NCBI GenBank assembly: GCA_024682835.1
Contig: JAIKYU010000099.1
Location: forward strand, 59,850-123,849
From: Lachnospiraceae bacterium
Lineage (GTDB): Bacteria > Bacillota > Clostridia > Lachnospirales > Lachnospiraceae
DNA length: 64,000 bases
Direction: 5' to 3'
Shown: piece by piece, positions 26,916 through 34,953 of the stretch
How positions within the stretch are numbered: position 1 is the stretch's first letter
How the letters are laid out: every line of letters begins with the position of its first letter
Program-made: the position numbers and the translations under genes
The notes under the pieces: model-generated
What the model was told of the DNA's origin: nothing
The model's database searches: none
Seen by the model: the letters and a program-made list of their open reading frames with translations, nothing else

Positions 26916-26935
26916 CCTCTCCTGTCAGAGTCCAG

Positions 26936-26976
26936 GTTTTACGGGGGCAGGCGGTTTGCGCCCGCCCCCGTAAAAC
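26936..26976 (-). terminator. Strong hairpin (attenuator) after the binding-protein gene
   Basis: GTTTTACGGGGGC pairs with GCCCCCGTAAAAC (13 bp) around an inner GGCGG/CCGCC-rich loop. It lies 13 nt after the solute-binding-protein stop codon. This is the usual place for a partial terminator or 3' stabiliser that makes the binding protein more abundant than the downstream genes. Confidence 0.8.
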
Positions 26977-26989
26977 AGTAAATCAGATT

Positions 26990-29281
26990 TTAGTTTGCGT
27001 TGTAGTAAGCTTCCAGACGGCCCCACGCATCGTTGGCCGTGAGCAGATAGTTCTTGCCGTTGTAGGCATTGGTCACCGTGTCCACACAGGAATCGACGCT
27101 GGTCAGTCCCTGCTCGGCAAAGCCGCCTGCGACGATGTTGACCAGGATGTTGTTGCCGTCATTCTCCGTGCTGAAGGCAGCCGCCAGGTCGGTCAGATTG
27201 CCGATATCCTGGTTCTCGGTCGCGGTGTACGGAAGGGTCGTCGGGACGGAGGTCCACCAGTAGTTGTCGGAGGTGATGGCCAGAGCCGGATGACGGATGA
27301 CACCCAGCGCGATGGCATTGGAGATGTAGCCCGCGCCCTCTCTGCCGACCTCGGTCGTGCACTGATACTCAAACGCCTGGCTCTTGCGGAAGGACAGGGT
27401 CGATCCGAGGAACTGACGCGCATAGTTGGTGTAGTTGCCGTTTGCCTTCTCCCACAGCTCCGTGCGGGTTGCATCCGCGATCTCCGGCCAGGGCTCGCCG
27501 TTGAAATCAAAGGTGACATAGCTGTCGCCGCTCTTCTTGATGAACGCATCCGGGCCATAGGACATGAGAATCGTGCCCTCCGGGCTGTATGCATAGTCGA
27601 TGAGCTTGAGCGCCGCATACAGCTTGTCCTGATCGTCGCCGACGCCCGCCTTGGAGATGGCCCATCCGCCGGTCTTCACGGAACGCCAGGACTCGGTGTA
27701 GCGCATGAACTGCTCGCCGGTGCCGTCATCCCACCGTGCCACGGGGATCATGGCCGCCATGAACTTCTCACCTGCGGCGGCGTCGAGCTTGCCGTCCTCG
27801 TTGTAGATGGTCTGCGTCTGGTTGTAGTCATATTCCATAAAGCCGAGATCGTTTTCCATGTAGTTGGCGACCTTGAGATCCTGCTTGTCCACAAACGCGG
27901 AGGAGATCAGGCCTTCCTTGGTCATGTCGTTCATGCGTGAGAGCGCGTTGTAGTAGTCCGCTTCCATTCTCGCATCATGCAGCGTGCCGCTCTTGTCAAA
28001 ATACAGGAAGTTGTTGCGGGACTCATAGCCGCGGACACCGAAGAGAACGCCCGCCAGACGGGTGAGATCCAGACGGCGGTTCATGGTCTTCTCCTCACGG
28101 GCAAAGATTCCCTGCACCTTGTCGGGAAGCTTGACCTCGGTGACAGTCTCGTTGCCTTCCTTATCCTTGGACTTGATCTCCAGCGTACCGCCCACGTTGG
28201 GGTTAAGCGTGGCGGAGTTGGCTGTCACGCAGCGAAGCAGGGCGACGAGCTCATCGGCATCCCATGCCGCATTCTGTCCGACAAACAGGTTGGAACGCGT
28301 GGTGCCGTAGTAGCCGGCATACGCCTCATCAATGTAGGTGCGGAGCATATTGACCGCCGTAACGCCGTCGATGGAGCCCGCCTCATTCATCTTGGCAATG
28401 ATGTTGCCGGCCGTGTCATAATCCTTGGTGATCGTGCTCTTGGAATGACCGTCCTCGTTGACGACCTCGACATCCACCTTGCCGCTGGTGGGCATGTAAG
28501 GCTGATAGACAGGCGCCGCGGTCTTGTCGCTCTTGTCGGCGGCAAACTCGCCGTCGCCGTCCAGAAGCTTCTGCACCCAGTCGACACGCATGAGCGGCAT
28601 CTTCTCGATGTCGTCCACACCGTCGAAGTAAGGGCTGAAGTAGATCGCTCCCGCGTTCGGGCCGTCGGTCGCGCCCGTGATGGACAGGCGGACGATCGGG
28701 TTCGCATCCAGATAGGCCTTGAAGTTGGGCATCAGGTCAAGATACTCGGCAATGTTGACGATCTTGCCGGCCTCGCCGTATTCCTGCAGCTGCGCAGCCG
28801 TGCCGTTGACCATGTCGACCTGGTCGAGCTGCTCTTTCCAATACTCAAATTCCTTGGCATCGCTGTTGCCCTGATACTTGTCCTCGATCTGGAAGCCCAG
28901 GCGGTTCATGACCTCGACCCAGGTGGGCTTGAAGTCGCCGGCGTGATAGGTGTTGCCGTCCGCCAGGGTGATGCCCTCTCCCGCCACGTCGGGATCAAAG
29001 GTCAGTCCGGTCTTGGTGTTGTTGTAGCCGCAGGCCATGCGCAGGGTCGTGCCCTCCGCAAAGGTGAGGCCTGTCGCCTCGACGGTCTCGGTGGGCTGCT
29101 CGGCAGGCTCACTGGACGTGGTCGTGTCCGCGGCAGGGGTCTCCGCTGCAGGTGCAGGGGTCTCCGCCGGCGCGCTGGTGTCGATTCCGCTGGTGTCGAT
29201 GGCATTGCCGCCGCATCCGGTCAGGATCATGGCAGACGCTGCTACGATAGCCAGCGCGGAACGAAGTTGCTTTTTCTTCAT
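26990..29281 (-). CDS. Large extracellular sugar-binding lipoprotein (LplA-like)
   Basis: Solute receptor of the ABC importer. The 763-aa precursor has a lipoprotein signal peptide (KKKQLRSALAIVAASAMIL, lipobox LTGC), then a Thr/Pro/Ala/Glu-rich linker (about 27-65) and a large type-2 periplasmic-binding fold (from about 70). It is roughly 200 residues longer than the usual ~550-aa LplA-family proteins, with extra segments in the middle (around the TTKDYDTAGNIIAKMNEAG region). It is anchored to the outer face of the membrane. The ligand is unknown; neighbouring genes point to acetylated pectic or rhamnogalacturonan oligosaccharides. CTAAAGGAGG upstream is an excellent SD. Confidence 0.88.
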   Translation of the reverse strand: MKKKQLRSALAIVAASAMILTGCGGNAIDTSGIDTSAPAETPAPAAETPAADTTTSSEPAEQPTETVEATGLTFAEGTTLRMACGYNNTKTGLTFDPDVAGEGITLADGNTYHAGDFKPTWVEVMNRLGFQIEDKYQGNSDAKEFEYWKEQLDQVDMVNGTAAQLQEYGEAGKIVNIAEYLDLMPNFKAYLDANPIVRLSITGATDGPNAGAIYFSPYFDGVDDIEKMPLMRVDWVQKLLDGDGEFAADKSDKTAAPVYQPYMPTSGKVDVEVVNEDGHSKSTITKDYDTAGNIIAKMNEAGSIDGVTAVNMLRTYIDEAYAGYYGTTRSNLFVGQNAAWDADELVALLRCVTANSATLNPNVGGTLEIKSKDKEGNETVTEVKLPDKVQGIFAREEKTMNRRLDLTRLAGVLFGVRGYESRNNFLYFDKSGTLHDARMEADYYNALSRMNDMTKEGLISSAFVDKQDLKVANYMENDLGFMEYDYNQTQTIYNEDGKLDAAAGEKFMAAMIPVARWDDGTGEQFMRYTESWRSVKTGGWAISKAGVGDDQDKLYAALKLIDYAYSPEGTILMSYGPDAFIKKSGDSYVTFDFNGEPWPEIADATRTELWEKANGNYTNYARQFLGSTLSFRKSQAFEYQCTTEVGREGAGYISNAIALGVIRHPALAITSDNYWWTSVPTTLPYTATENQDIGNLTDLAAAFSTENDGNNILVNIVAGGFAEQGLTSVDSCVDTVTNAYNGKNYLLTANDAWGRLEAYYNAN

Positions 29282-29334
29282 CAGTTTTGTCCTCCTTTAG
29301 GTTGTGATGAAACAATGAAATATCTATTTTGCCA

Positions 29335-29360
29335 TCCGGCGGAAAATCAGGTCCGCCGGA
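29335..29360. terminator. GC-rich hairpin between LplC permease and binding protein
   Basis: TCCGGCGGA / TCCGCCGGA is a 9-bp perfect inverted repeat 15 nt downstream of the LplC stop. No T-run follows, so it is more likely an mRNA-stability or processing element between permease and binding-protein messages than a full terminator. Confidence 0.5.
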
Positions 29361-29374
29361 AGAACAAACGCAGG

Positions 29375-30265
29375 TTACTCCTTCACACCGCCCTCATTGG
29401 TGCCCTTGGCAAAATACTTCTGAATGAAGGGGTAGATCACAAGGATCGGAACAATCGAGCAGACAATAAGCGCATAGATCACCGAATCCGACGCATAGGT
29501 CTCGTTCCAGCCGGTCATCTGATCCGGATCCGTAAACTCCTCCAGCCTGAGACGAATGAAGACCTGCAGCGGGTGTTCATTCGAATCGGAGATCATCTGC
29601 CTGGCCCAGAAGTAGCCGTTCCAGCGGGAGATACCGAAGAAGAGCGCCACAGTGGCCACGGTGGATTTGCACATCGGCACATAGACCTTGGTCAGCACCT
29701 GGAACTCCGTCGCGCCGTCGACGATTGCCGCCTCTTCGATCTCGGAAGGAACCCCTTCAAAGGCATTGCGCAGCAGGATGATGTTCATTGCGGCCATACC
29801 CATGGCCAGAACGACCAGCCACTTGTCATCCGTGATGCCGATGCCGTTGAAGATCCGCTTTGTGGCCAGATAGTTCAGATACTGCGGAACGATACCGGCC
29901 GCAAACCACATTGTGAAAACGAGAAAGAAATTGAAGCCCTTGCGGAACAGCAGACGCTTTTTTGAGAGTGCGTAGGCGCCCAGGATCGAGAGGAGCATCT
30001 CCCAGATCGTGCCGTAGAAGGTCAGAAACAGCGTGTTGGAATAGGAATTCCAGAACATGTTGTTGTTGAACATCCGGGCGAAGGCGTCAAACTGCACACC
30101 CTTCGGGAACAGAATGACCTGTGCGTATTCCACCGCGTGGCGGGAGCTGATGGCCGCAGATACCGCATACACAAACGGATACAAACACGCCAGTGCAAAT
30201 ACCGTCAGAATCATGTAGCTGATGATCTTGAAAATCAGTTCCGATATTTCGAGCTTTCTCTTCAT
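29375..30265 (-). CDS. Carbohydrate ABC permease (LplC/YtcP-like)
   Basis: Integral membrane subunit of the importer. The 296-aa protein has six hydrophobic helices; the cytoplasmic EAA loop reads EAAIVDGATEFQVLTKVYVPM, typical of the MalG/LplC subfamily. It pairs with the LplB-like permease upstream, and both precede the binding protein, the standard lplB-lplC-lplA order. Confidence 0.94.
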   Translation of the reverse strand: MKRKLEISELIFKIISYMILTVFALACLYPFVYAVSAAISSRHAVEYAQVILFPKGVQFDAFARMFNNNMFWNSYSNTLFLTFYGTIWEMLLSILGAYALSKKRLLFRKGFNFFLVFTMWFAAGIVPQYLNYLATKRIFNGIGITDDKWLVVLAMGMAAMNIILLRNAFEGVPSEIEEAAIVDGATEFQVLTKVYVPMCKSTVATVALFFGISRWNGYFWARQMISDSNEHPLQVFIRLRLEEFTDPDQMTGWNETYASDSVIYALIVCSIVPILVIYPFIQKYFAKGTNEGGVKE

Positions 30266-30351
30266 GTCCCGTGCTCTCCTAAATGATTATTGATACTCAC
30301 AATCGACATTCCCTGCCGTTTCGTCTGATTTCTCCGGTGATGCTGCGTTTC

Positions 30352-31410
30352 TCAATAAAGAGAGGTGTTGCTCGCCTTGCGCGCGATGGTGTTGGCACCG
30401 ATCACCAGAAGCATGCCGACCACATTGTTGATCATCTCCGACGCGGAGGCAAGTCCCTTGTTGGCTCCGAGAATACCGTAGCGCTGGGCGAAGGTGGACA
30501 CCACATCCGCCGTGACATAGGTGTCGGTGTTGTACAGAAGCAGCACCTTTTCATAGCCGATGGAAAGGAGGCCGCCGATGTGGGTGATCAGCATGATAAC
30601 AATGGTGGACAGGATGGACGGCAGCACCACGTAGCGCATCTGTGCCATCTTGCCGGCGCCGTCGATCTGTGCCGCCTCATAGCTGGTGGGTGAAATTGCG
30701 ATGATGGCCGCGAAGAAGACGATGCTTCCGTAACCGGCTCCCTCCCAGATGCCCGTGATCTGATAAATCGCCCGGAAGAACTGCGGCTGGTTCAAGAGGC
30801 CCGCCATGCCGGTCTCCTGGGAAATGGCTCCGATGGCGACCAATGCGCGGGAGACGATGCCCATCCCTGAAATCAGCGATCCCTGCTTGACCAACAGAGT
30901 CGTCAACGACGTCATAACGACCGTCGACATGAACTTCGGCAGATAGGTCAGCACCTGATAGACGCTGCGCATGATGTTGGAACGAACCTCATTGAAGAAC
31001 AGCGCCAGAATGATCGGCGCGGGAAAACCGAACAGAAGGCCGTAAAAGCTCAAAAGGAACGTGTTGCGGAAGGCCCGCCAGAACTCGGCAGACAGACCGT
31101 CGCCACTCACCAGCAGGCGCTTGAAATAGGAGAACCCGGCGAAATACTGCTCAGAGACCGGCTTGACCTCATCGGCCACCTTGAAGCATCCGAGCAGCTC
31201 ATACATCGGGAAATAGCGCCAGAACAGGAATACGAGGATCATCGGAATCAGCATCACATACAGACGCCAGTCCTTCACGATCATGAGCCCGACATGCTTC
31301 CAGTAGTGCCGCTCCACATCGTCGCGCACCGCCTGCTCCGGATCCATCCGGTAGCTGCCCGTCTCCTCATCATATACCAGGAAATCCGCTGCTTTAACAT
31401 TCGCCGCCAT
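30352..31410 (-). CDS. Carbohydrate ABC permease (LplB/YteP-like)
   Basis: Partner permease of the importer. The 352-aa protein has a ~55-residue N-terminal cytoplasmic extension (KAADFLVYDEETGSYRMDPE), longer than the usual LplB start, then six TM helices. The EAA loop reads SYEAAQIDGAGKMAQMRYVVL. The end (GMLLVIGANTIARKASNTSLY) matches the LplB/YteP family, whose B. subtilis members import rhamnogalacturonan- and galactan-type oligosaccharides. Confidence 0.93.
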   Translation of the reverse strand: MAANVKAADFLVYDEETGSYRMDPEQAVRDDVERHYWKHVGLMIVKDWRLYVMLIPMILVFLFWRYFPMYELLGCFKVADEVKPVSEQYFAGFSYFKRLLVSGDGLSAEFWRAFRNTFLLSFYGLLFGFPAPIILALFFNEVRSNIMRSVYQVLTYLPKFMSTVVMTSLTTLLVKQGSLISGMGIVSRALVAIGAISQETGMAGLLNQPQFFRAIYQITGIWEGAGYGSIVFFAAIIAISPTSYEAAQIDGAGKMAQMRYVVLPSILSTIVIMLITHIGGLLSIGYEKVLLLYNTDTYVTADVVSTFAQRYGILGANKGLASASEMINNVVGMLLVIGANTIARKASNTSLY

Positions 31411-31486
31411 CTTCCTATCTCCCCTTCCTTTTACCGGGATTAACGGTTCCTTCCCTGAACTGAATCCTCACGATCAAAAACCAGAA

Positions 31487-32086
31487 TCAGGAGCCAAAAC
31501 CATCCTCTTCTTCAAGCCTTCGGGCATCTTCCTCTCTTGTGCGCTCAAGAAAGGATCGCTGATCCTCCAGCAAACCGTCCTGTCTGCCGGCGATCCACAG
31601 AATCAACATCGTGAACACCACCGAGAGCGAATCCGTTGTAAAAAAACCTGCCGCCACGGAAGGACTCACACCAAAAATCAAGGCAATCAGTGTTCTTCCG
31701 GCCTGCATGAGCACCTGAACAATCACGGCATAGAGAAGTGTCAGCCATCCTTCCCGTGACACTCTGTTCTTTCCTGCGGCCTTTAAAAAGAGCAAGGCTC
31801 CGGACGCCGCCAGATTGCCGATGCAGTAGCAGGCAAAGTGCTGTGCTGATCCGCCGGCCATGAGCGCAAAAACCGCACCGCCGAGCACGGCATGGATCAG
31901 TCCGAAGGCACCCCACCGCATCATCACGATGCCGGTAACAGCCGCCACCACTGAAACCGTGTAGAGCTGGTCTGCAAACCACACCCGTGCGGCACGTACC
32001 AGCAGGCTTTCAAAGAGCACAAGCAAAAAGGCAAAAATGCCAAGATCAATCAGTCGGTAGGTCTTGACAGAAATCCTCCGCTTCAT
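31487..32086 (-). CDS. Multi-pass membrane protein, ECF S-component-like
   Basis: The 199-aa protein has about five to six hydrophobic segments, including WGAFGLIHAVLGGAVFALMAGGSAQHF, which recalls the substrate-binding S-components of ECF transporters. The C-terminus is charged (RTREEDARRLEEEDGFGS). It sits 4 nt after the MsmX-type ATPase and before LplB, inside the sugar-importer operon, where an S-component would be unusual. The resemblance is visual only; it could be another novel accessory protein. Confidence 0.62.
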   Translation of the reverse strand: MKRRISVKTYRLIDLGIFAFLLVLFESLLVRAARVWFADQLYTVSVVAAVTGIVMMRWGAFGLIHAVLGGAVFALMAGGSAQHFACYCIGNLAASGALLFLKAAGKNRVSREGWLTLLYAVIVQVLMQAGRTLIALIFGVSPSVAAGFFTTDSLSVVFTMLILWIAGRQDGLLEDQRSFLERTREEDARRLEEEDGFGS

Positions 32087-32090
32087 GCAG

Positions 32091-33215
32091 TCACTGTTTT
32101 CCGGCCTGCACTTTTACGGGCGCATGATCCGCTCCCGTGTCAATCACTTCCTCCGTCTGTGCATCAAAGAGATACACCCTGTCGTAAGGAACGGAGAAGG
32201 TGATCCCGGAATCCACGGGCGGAATGTCATGCGGATCGACCTTTAAGATCGCATGCTCCTCTCCCATCGTGATGTAGACATTCGCATTGTCTCCGAGCAT
32301 CTCCGTCAGTTCCACCTGTGCCTTGAGATGGTAGGCGCCCTCACGCTCTCCCAGCTGGATGGCTTCAGGCCGGAAGCCGAAGACGATCTCCCTGTTTTCG
32401 CAGCCTGCACATCTGTCGCCCATACACAGGGAAAGATCGACCGACTGCGTGTCGATCGCGAATTTCTTATCCTTTACGGTGCCACGGATGAAGTTCATCG
32501 GCGGTTCACCGATGAAGCCGGCCACAAAGAGATTGGCCGGTTTGAAATAAAGCTCGTAGGGCGTCCCCACCTGCTGCACATAGCCCTGCTTCATGACCAC
32601 GATCCGGTCCGCCATGGTCATGGCCTCGGTCTGGTCATGGGTGACATAGATGGTCGTCGCATGGGTGTTGCGGTGAATCTGCGTGATTTCGGAGCGCATG
32701 GTCACCCGCTGCTTGGCATCCAGATTGGAAAGCGGCTCGTCCATCAAAAACACGCCGACCTTGCGGATGATTGCCCGGCCTACAGCGACACGCTGCCTCT
32801 GACCACCGGACAGCGCCCTGGGCATCCGATCCAGATAATCCGTGAGGCCGAGAATCTTTGCGGTGGCCAGCACCCGTTCCTCGATGACATCCTCATCGAC
32901 CCCCTGCAGGGTCAGTCCGAAGCCCAGATTGTCGAAAACGCTCATCTGCGGATACAGCGCATAGCTCTGGAACACCATCGCCACCTCGCGCTCACGGGGT
33001 CCCAGTTCATTGACCCGCCTGCCGTCAATCAGAAAATCGCCGCTGGAAATATCCTCCAGCCCCGCCACCATGCGCAGCGTCGTGGATTTCCCGCAACCCG
33101 AAGGGCCTACAAAAACAATGAACTCGCCCTGTTCGATCTCCAGATTAAAATTGTGAACGGCGTGAAAGCCATTGGGATAGATCTTGTTGATGTTCGTTAA
33201 GGTCAGATATGCCAT
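32091..33215 (-). CDS. MsmX/UgpC-type sugar ABC transporter ATPase (copy 1)
   Basis: First gene of the long minus-strand locus. The 374-aa protein has Walker A GPSGCGKSTTLRMVAG, signature LSGGQRQRVAVGR, Walker B VFLMDEPLSNLD, the switch His in YVTHDQTEAMT, and a TOBE-type C-terminal domain that contains CMGDRCAGCENRE, an unusual Cys-rich insert. The ATG at 33215 has GAGGAG 5 nt upstream and is preferred over the track start. A perfect-consensus promoter lies about 80 nt upstream. Confidence 0.94.
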   Translation of the reverse strand: MAYLTLTNINKIYPNGFHAVHNFNLEIEQGEFIVFVGPSGCGKSTTLRMVAGLEDISSGDFLIDGRRVNELGPREREVAMVFQSYALYPQMSVFDNLGFGLTLQGVDEDVIEERVLATAKILGLTDYLDRMPRALSGGQRQRVAVGRAIIRKVGVFLMDEPLSNLDAKQRVTMRSEITQIHRNTHATTIYVTHDQTEAMTMADRIVVMKQGYVQQVGTPYELYFKPANLFVAGFIGEPPMNFIRGTVKDKKFAIDTQSVDLSLCMGDRCAGCENREIVFGFRPEAIQLGEREGAYHLKAQVELTEMLGDNANVYITMGEEHAILKVDPHDIPPVDSGITFSVPYDRVYLFDAQTEEVIDTGADHAPVKVQAGKQ

Positions 33216-33294
33216 CGCTCTCCTCATACACCTCATTGTGCATTTCGACGAATTTCAGGACGAAATCGAATCGAAAAATATCATATTTACTAAA

Positions 33295-33324
33295 ATTATA
33301 AGGGGCGAAAACAAGCGCTGTCAA
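33295..33324 (-). promoter_or_regulatory. Perfect SigA promoter of the sugar-importer locus
   Basis: On the minus strand TTGACA and TATAAT are separated by 18 nt, matching both consensus hexamers exactly. The predicted start lies about 75 nt upstream of the first ATPase gene. It should drive the whole 33-17 kb operon. Confidence 0.88.
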
Positions 33325-33349
33325 GGCATTCTTTTGCTCTTAAACCACA

Positions 33350-33361
33350 TTAAACGTTTAA
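33350..33361. promoter_or_regulatory. LacI-type operator palindrome between divergent promoters
   Basis: TTAAACGTTTAA is a 12-bp perfect palindrome with the central CG step typical of LacI/GalR-family operators. It lies 26 nt upstream of the importer -35 box and about 70 nt upstream of the uxaC promoter, so a regulator there could control both units. No complete LacI-family repressor is encoded in the window. Confidence 0.6.
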
Positions 33362-33428
33362 CATTCGGACATCTCAAGAAATTTTCTTTTCAACTCTCAT
33401 GATTTCGGTTATTATTATCATTCCCCCG

Positions 33429-33457
33429 TTGCACTTTCCTTTTGATTCCCTTATAAT
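33429..33457 (+). promoter_or_regulatory. SigA promoter of uxaC
   Basis: TTGCAC and TATAAT separated by 17 nt, with a predicted leader of about 50 nt to the uxaC ATG. The 300-nt gap between the importer operon and uxaC holds only these divergent promoters and the palindrome; I see no gene in it. Confidence 0.8.
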
Positions 33458-33515
33458 ATTGTTATCTGTAATCTGTCGACCATCTATTTTTCTCAACGTC
33501 AAAGGGGGCATATTG

Positions 33516-34934
33516 ATGAAGCATTTCATGGACAGCGATTTCCTGTTAATGAATGAGCCTGCAAAGAAGCTCTATCACGATTATGCGGAGTCGATGCCGA
33601 TTCTCGACTACCACTGCCACATCTCCCCGCAGGAGATCGCGGAGGATCGCAGGTTTACGACCATCACGCAGGTCTGGCTCGGCGGCGACCACTACAAATG
33701 GCGTCTGATGCGTGCGTTCGGTGTAGATGAGCGCTTCATGACCGGCGATGCGCCCGACGAGGAAAAGTTCATCGCCTTTGCGAAATGCCTCGGCAAGGCT
33801 GTAGGCAACCCGCTCTATCACTGGGCTCACCTTGAGCTCAAAAAATACTTCGGCTACGACGGCGTCCTGAACGAAAAGACAGCCAAAGAGGTCTACGCCA
33901 TCTGCAACAGAAAGCTTGCCGAGGCGGATCACAGCGTCCGCGGGCTGATTAAGCTTTCCGGTGTCACCTTAATCTGCACGACCGATGATCCGGTGGACAC
34001 CCTCGAGTGGCACGAAAAGATCGCCGCCGACACCTCCTTTGATGTGCAGGTGGTTCCCGCCTGGCGTCCGGACAAGGCCAAAAACATCTCCAAACCCGAT
34101 TTTACGGACTACATCAAAAAGCTCTCCGACGTCAGCGGCGCAGAGATCCGTTCCTTTGCCGATCTGAAGACAGCGCTCGCAAAGCGCCTGGATTATTTCG
34201 CAAAGCATGACTGTGTCGTAACCGATCATGCCCTCGAATATGTCTCCTACCGCCCCGCTTCGGCCGATGAGGTGGAGGCGATCTTCAAAAAGCGCCTCGC
34301 CGGTGAGACGATCACGAAGGAGGAGGATCTGATCTATCAGACGGCCTTCATGCTCTTCGAGGGGGCGGAAATCGCAAGGCGCGGCTGGGTCATGCAGCTT
34401 CACTTCGGCTGCAAGCGGGACAACAACACGCCGATGTTTAACCGTCTGGGACCCGACACCGGGTACGATGCCATCGACGCCTACTACCCCATGGCGGAGC
34501 TCGCGGATTTCCTCAATGCGCTTCATAAGGACGGCAATCTTCCAAAGACCATTCTCTACAGCTTAAACCCCAATGATCTGCCGATCATCAACACGATCTT
34601 AAACTGCTTCAACGAAGGTCCGACCGTCGCCAAGCTTCAGCAGGGAAGCGCCTGGTGGTTCAATGACACCAAGCTCGGTATGGAGCAGCAGCTTTCGGCT
34701 GTCGCGGAATCCGGCAATCTCTCGGGCTTTGTCGGAATGCTCACGGATTCCAGAAGCTTTACCTCCTACACGCGCCACGAGTATTTCCGCAGGATCCTCT
34801 GCAACTACCTGGGGACACTTGTTGAAAACGGAGAATATCCCGAATCGGACATGGAGACACTCGGCGAAATTGTCAAGGACATCTCCTACAACAACGCCGT
34901 GCGGTATTTCGGTTTCCGTCTGGAAACCAGATAA
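33516..34934 (+). CDS. uxaC: Uronate (glucuronate/galacturonate) isomerase
   Basis: Isomerises D-glucuronate and D-galacturonate to fructuronate and tagaturonate, the first step of uronate catabolism. The 472-aa protein has the amidohydrolase-like DYHCHISPQEIAEDR metal-binding segment at about residue 28, LICTTDDPVDTLEWH, and GWVMQLHFGCKRDNN. Length is standard. The start at 33516 has AAGGGGG 8 nt upstream; the track's 39 extra N-terminal codons are upstream leader. It is divergent from the pectin-type import locus, consistent with galacturonate arising from that route. Confidence 0.96.
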   Translation: MKHFMDSDFLLMNEPAKKLYHDYAESMPILDYHCHISPQEIAEDRRFTTITQVWLGGDHYKWRLMRAFGVDERFMTGDAPDEEKFIAFAKCLGKAVGNPLYHWAHLELKKYFGYDGVLNEKTAKEVYAICNRKLAEADHSVRGLIKLSGVTLICTTDDPVDTLEWHEKIAADTSFDVQVVPAWRPDKAKNISKPDFTDYIKKLSDVSGAEIRSFADLKTALAKRLDYFAKHDCVVTDHALEYVSYRPASADEVEAIFKKRLAGETITKEEDLIYQTAFMLFEGAEIARRGWVMQLHFGCKRDNNTPMFNRLGPDTGYDAIDAYYPMAELADFLNALHKDGNLPKTILYSLNPNDLPIINTILNCFNEGPTVAKLQQGSAWWFNDTKLGMEQQLSAVAESGNLSGFVGMLTDSRSFTSYTRHEYFRRILCNYLGTLVENGEYPESDMETLGEIVKDISYNNAVRYFGFRLETR

Positions 34935-34953
34935 ACGTAAAGGAGGTAGAGAG

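Noticed and set aside
27977-29965. 662-aa plus-strand ORF opposite the binding-protein gene
   Set aside because: Shadow frame; the minus strand encodes a lipoprotein with signal peptide, lipobox and SD.
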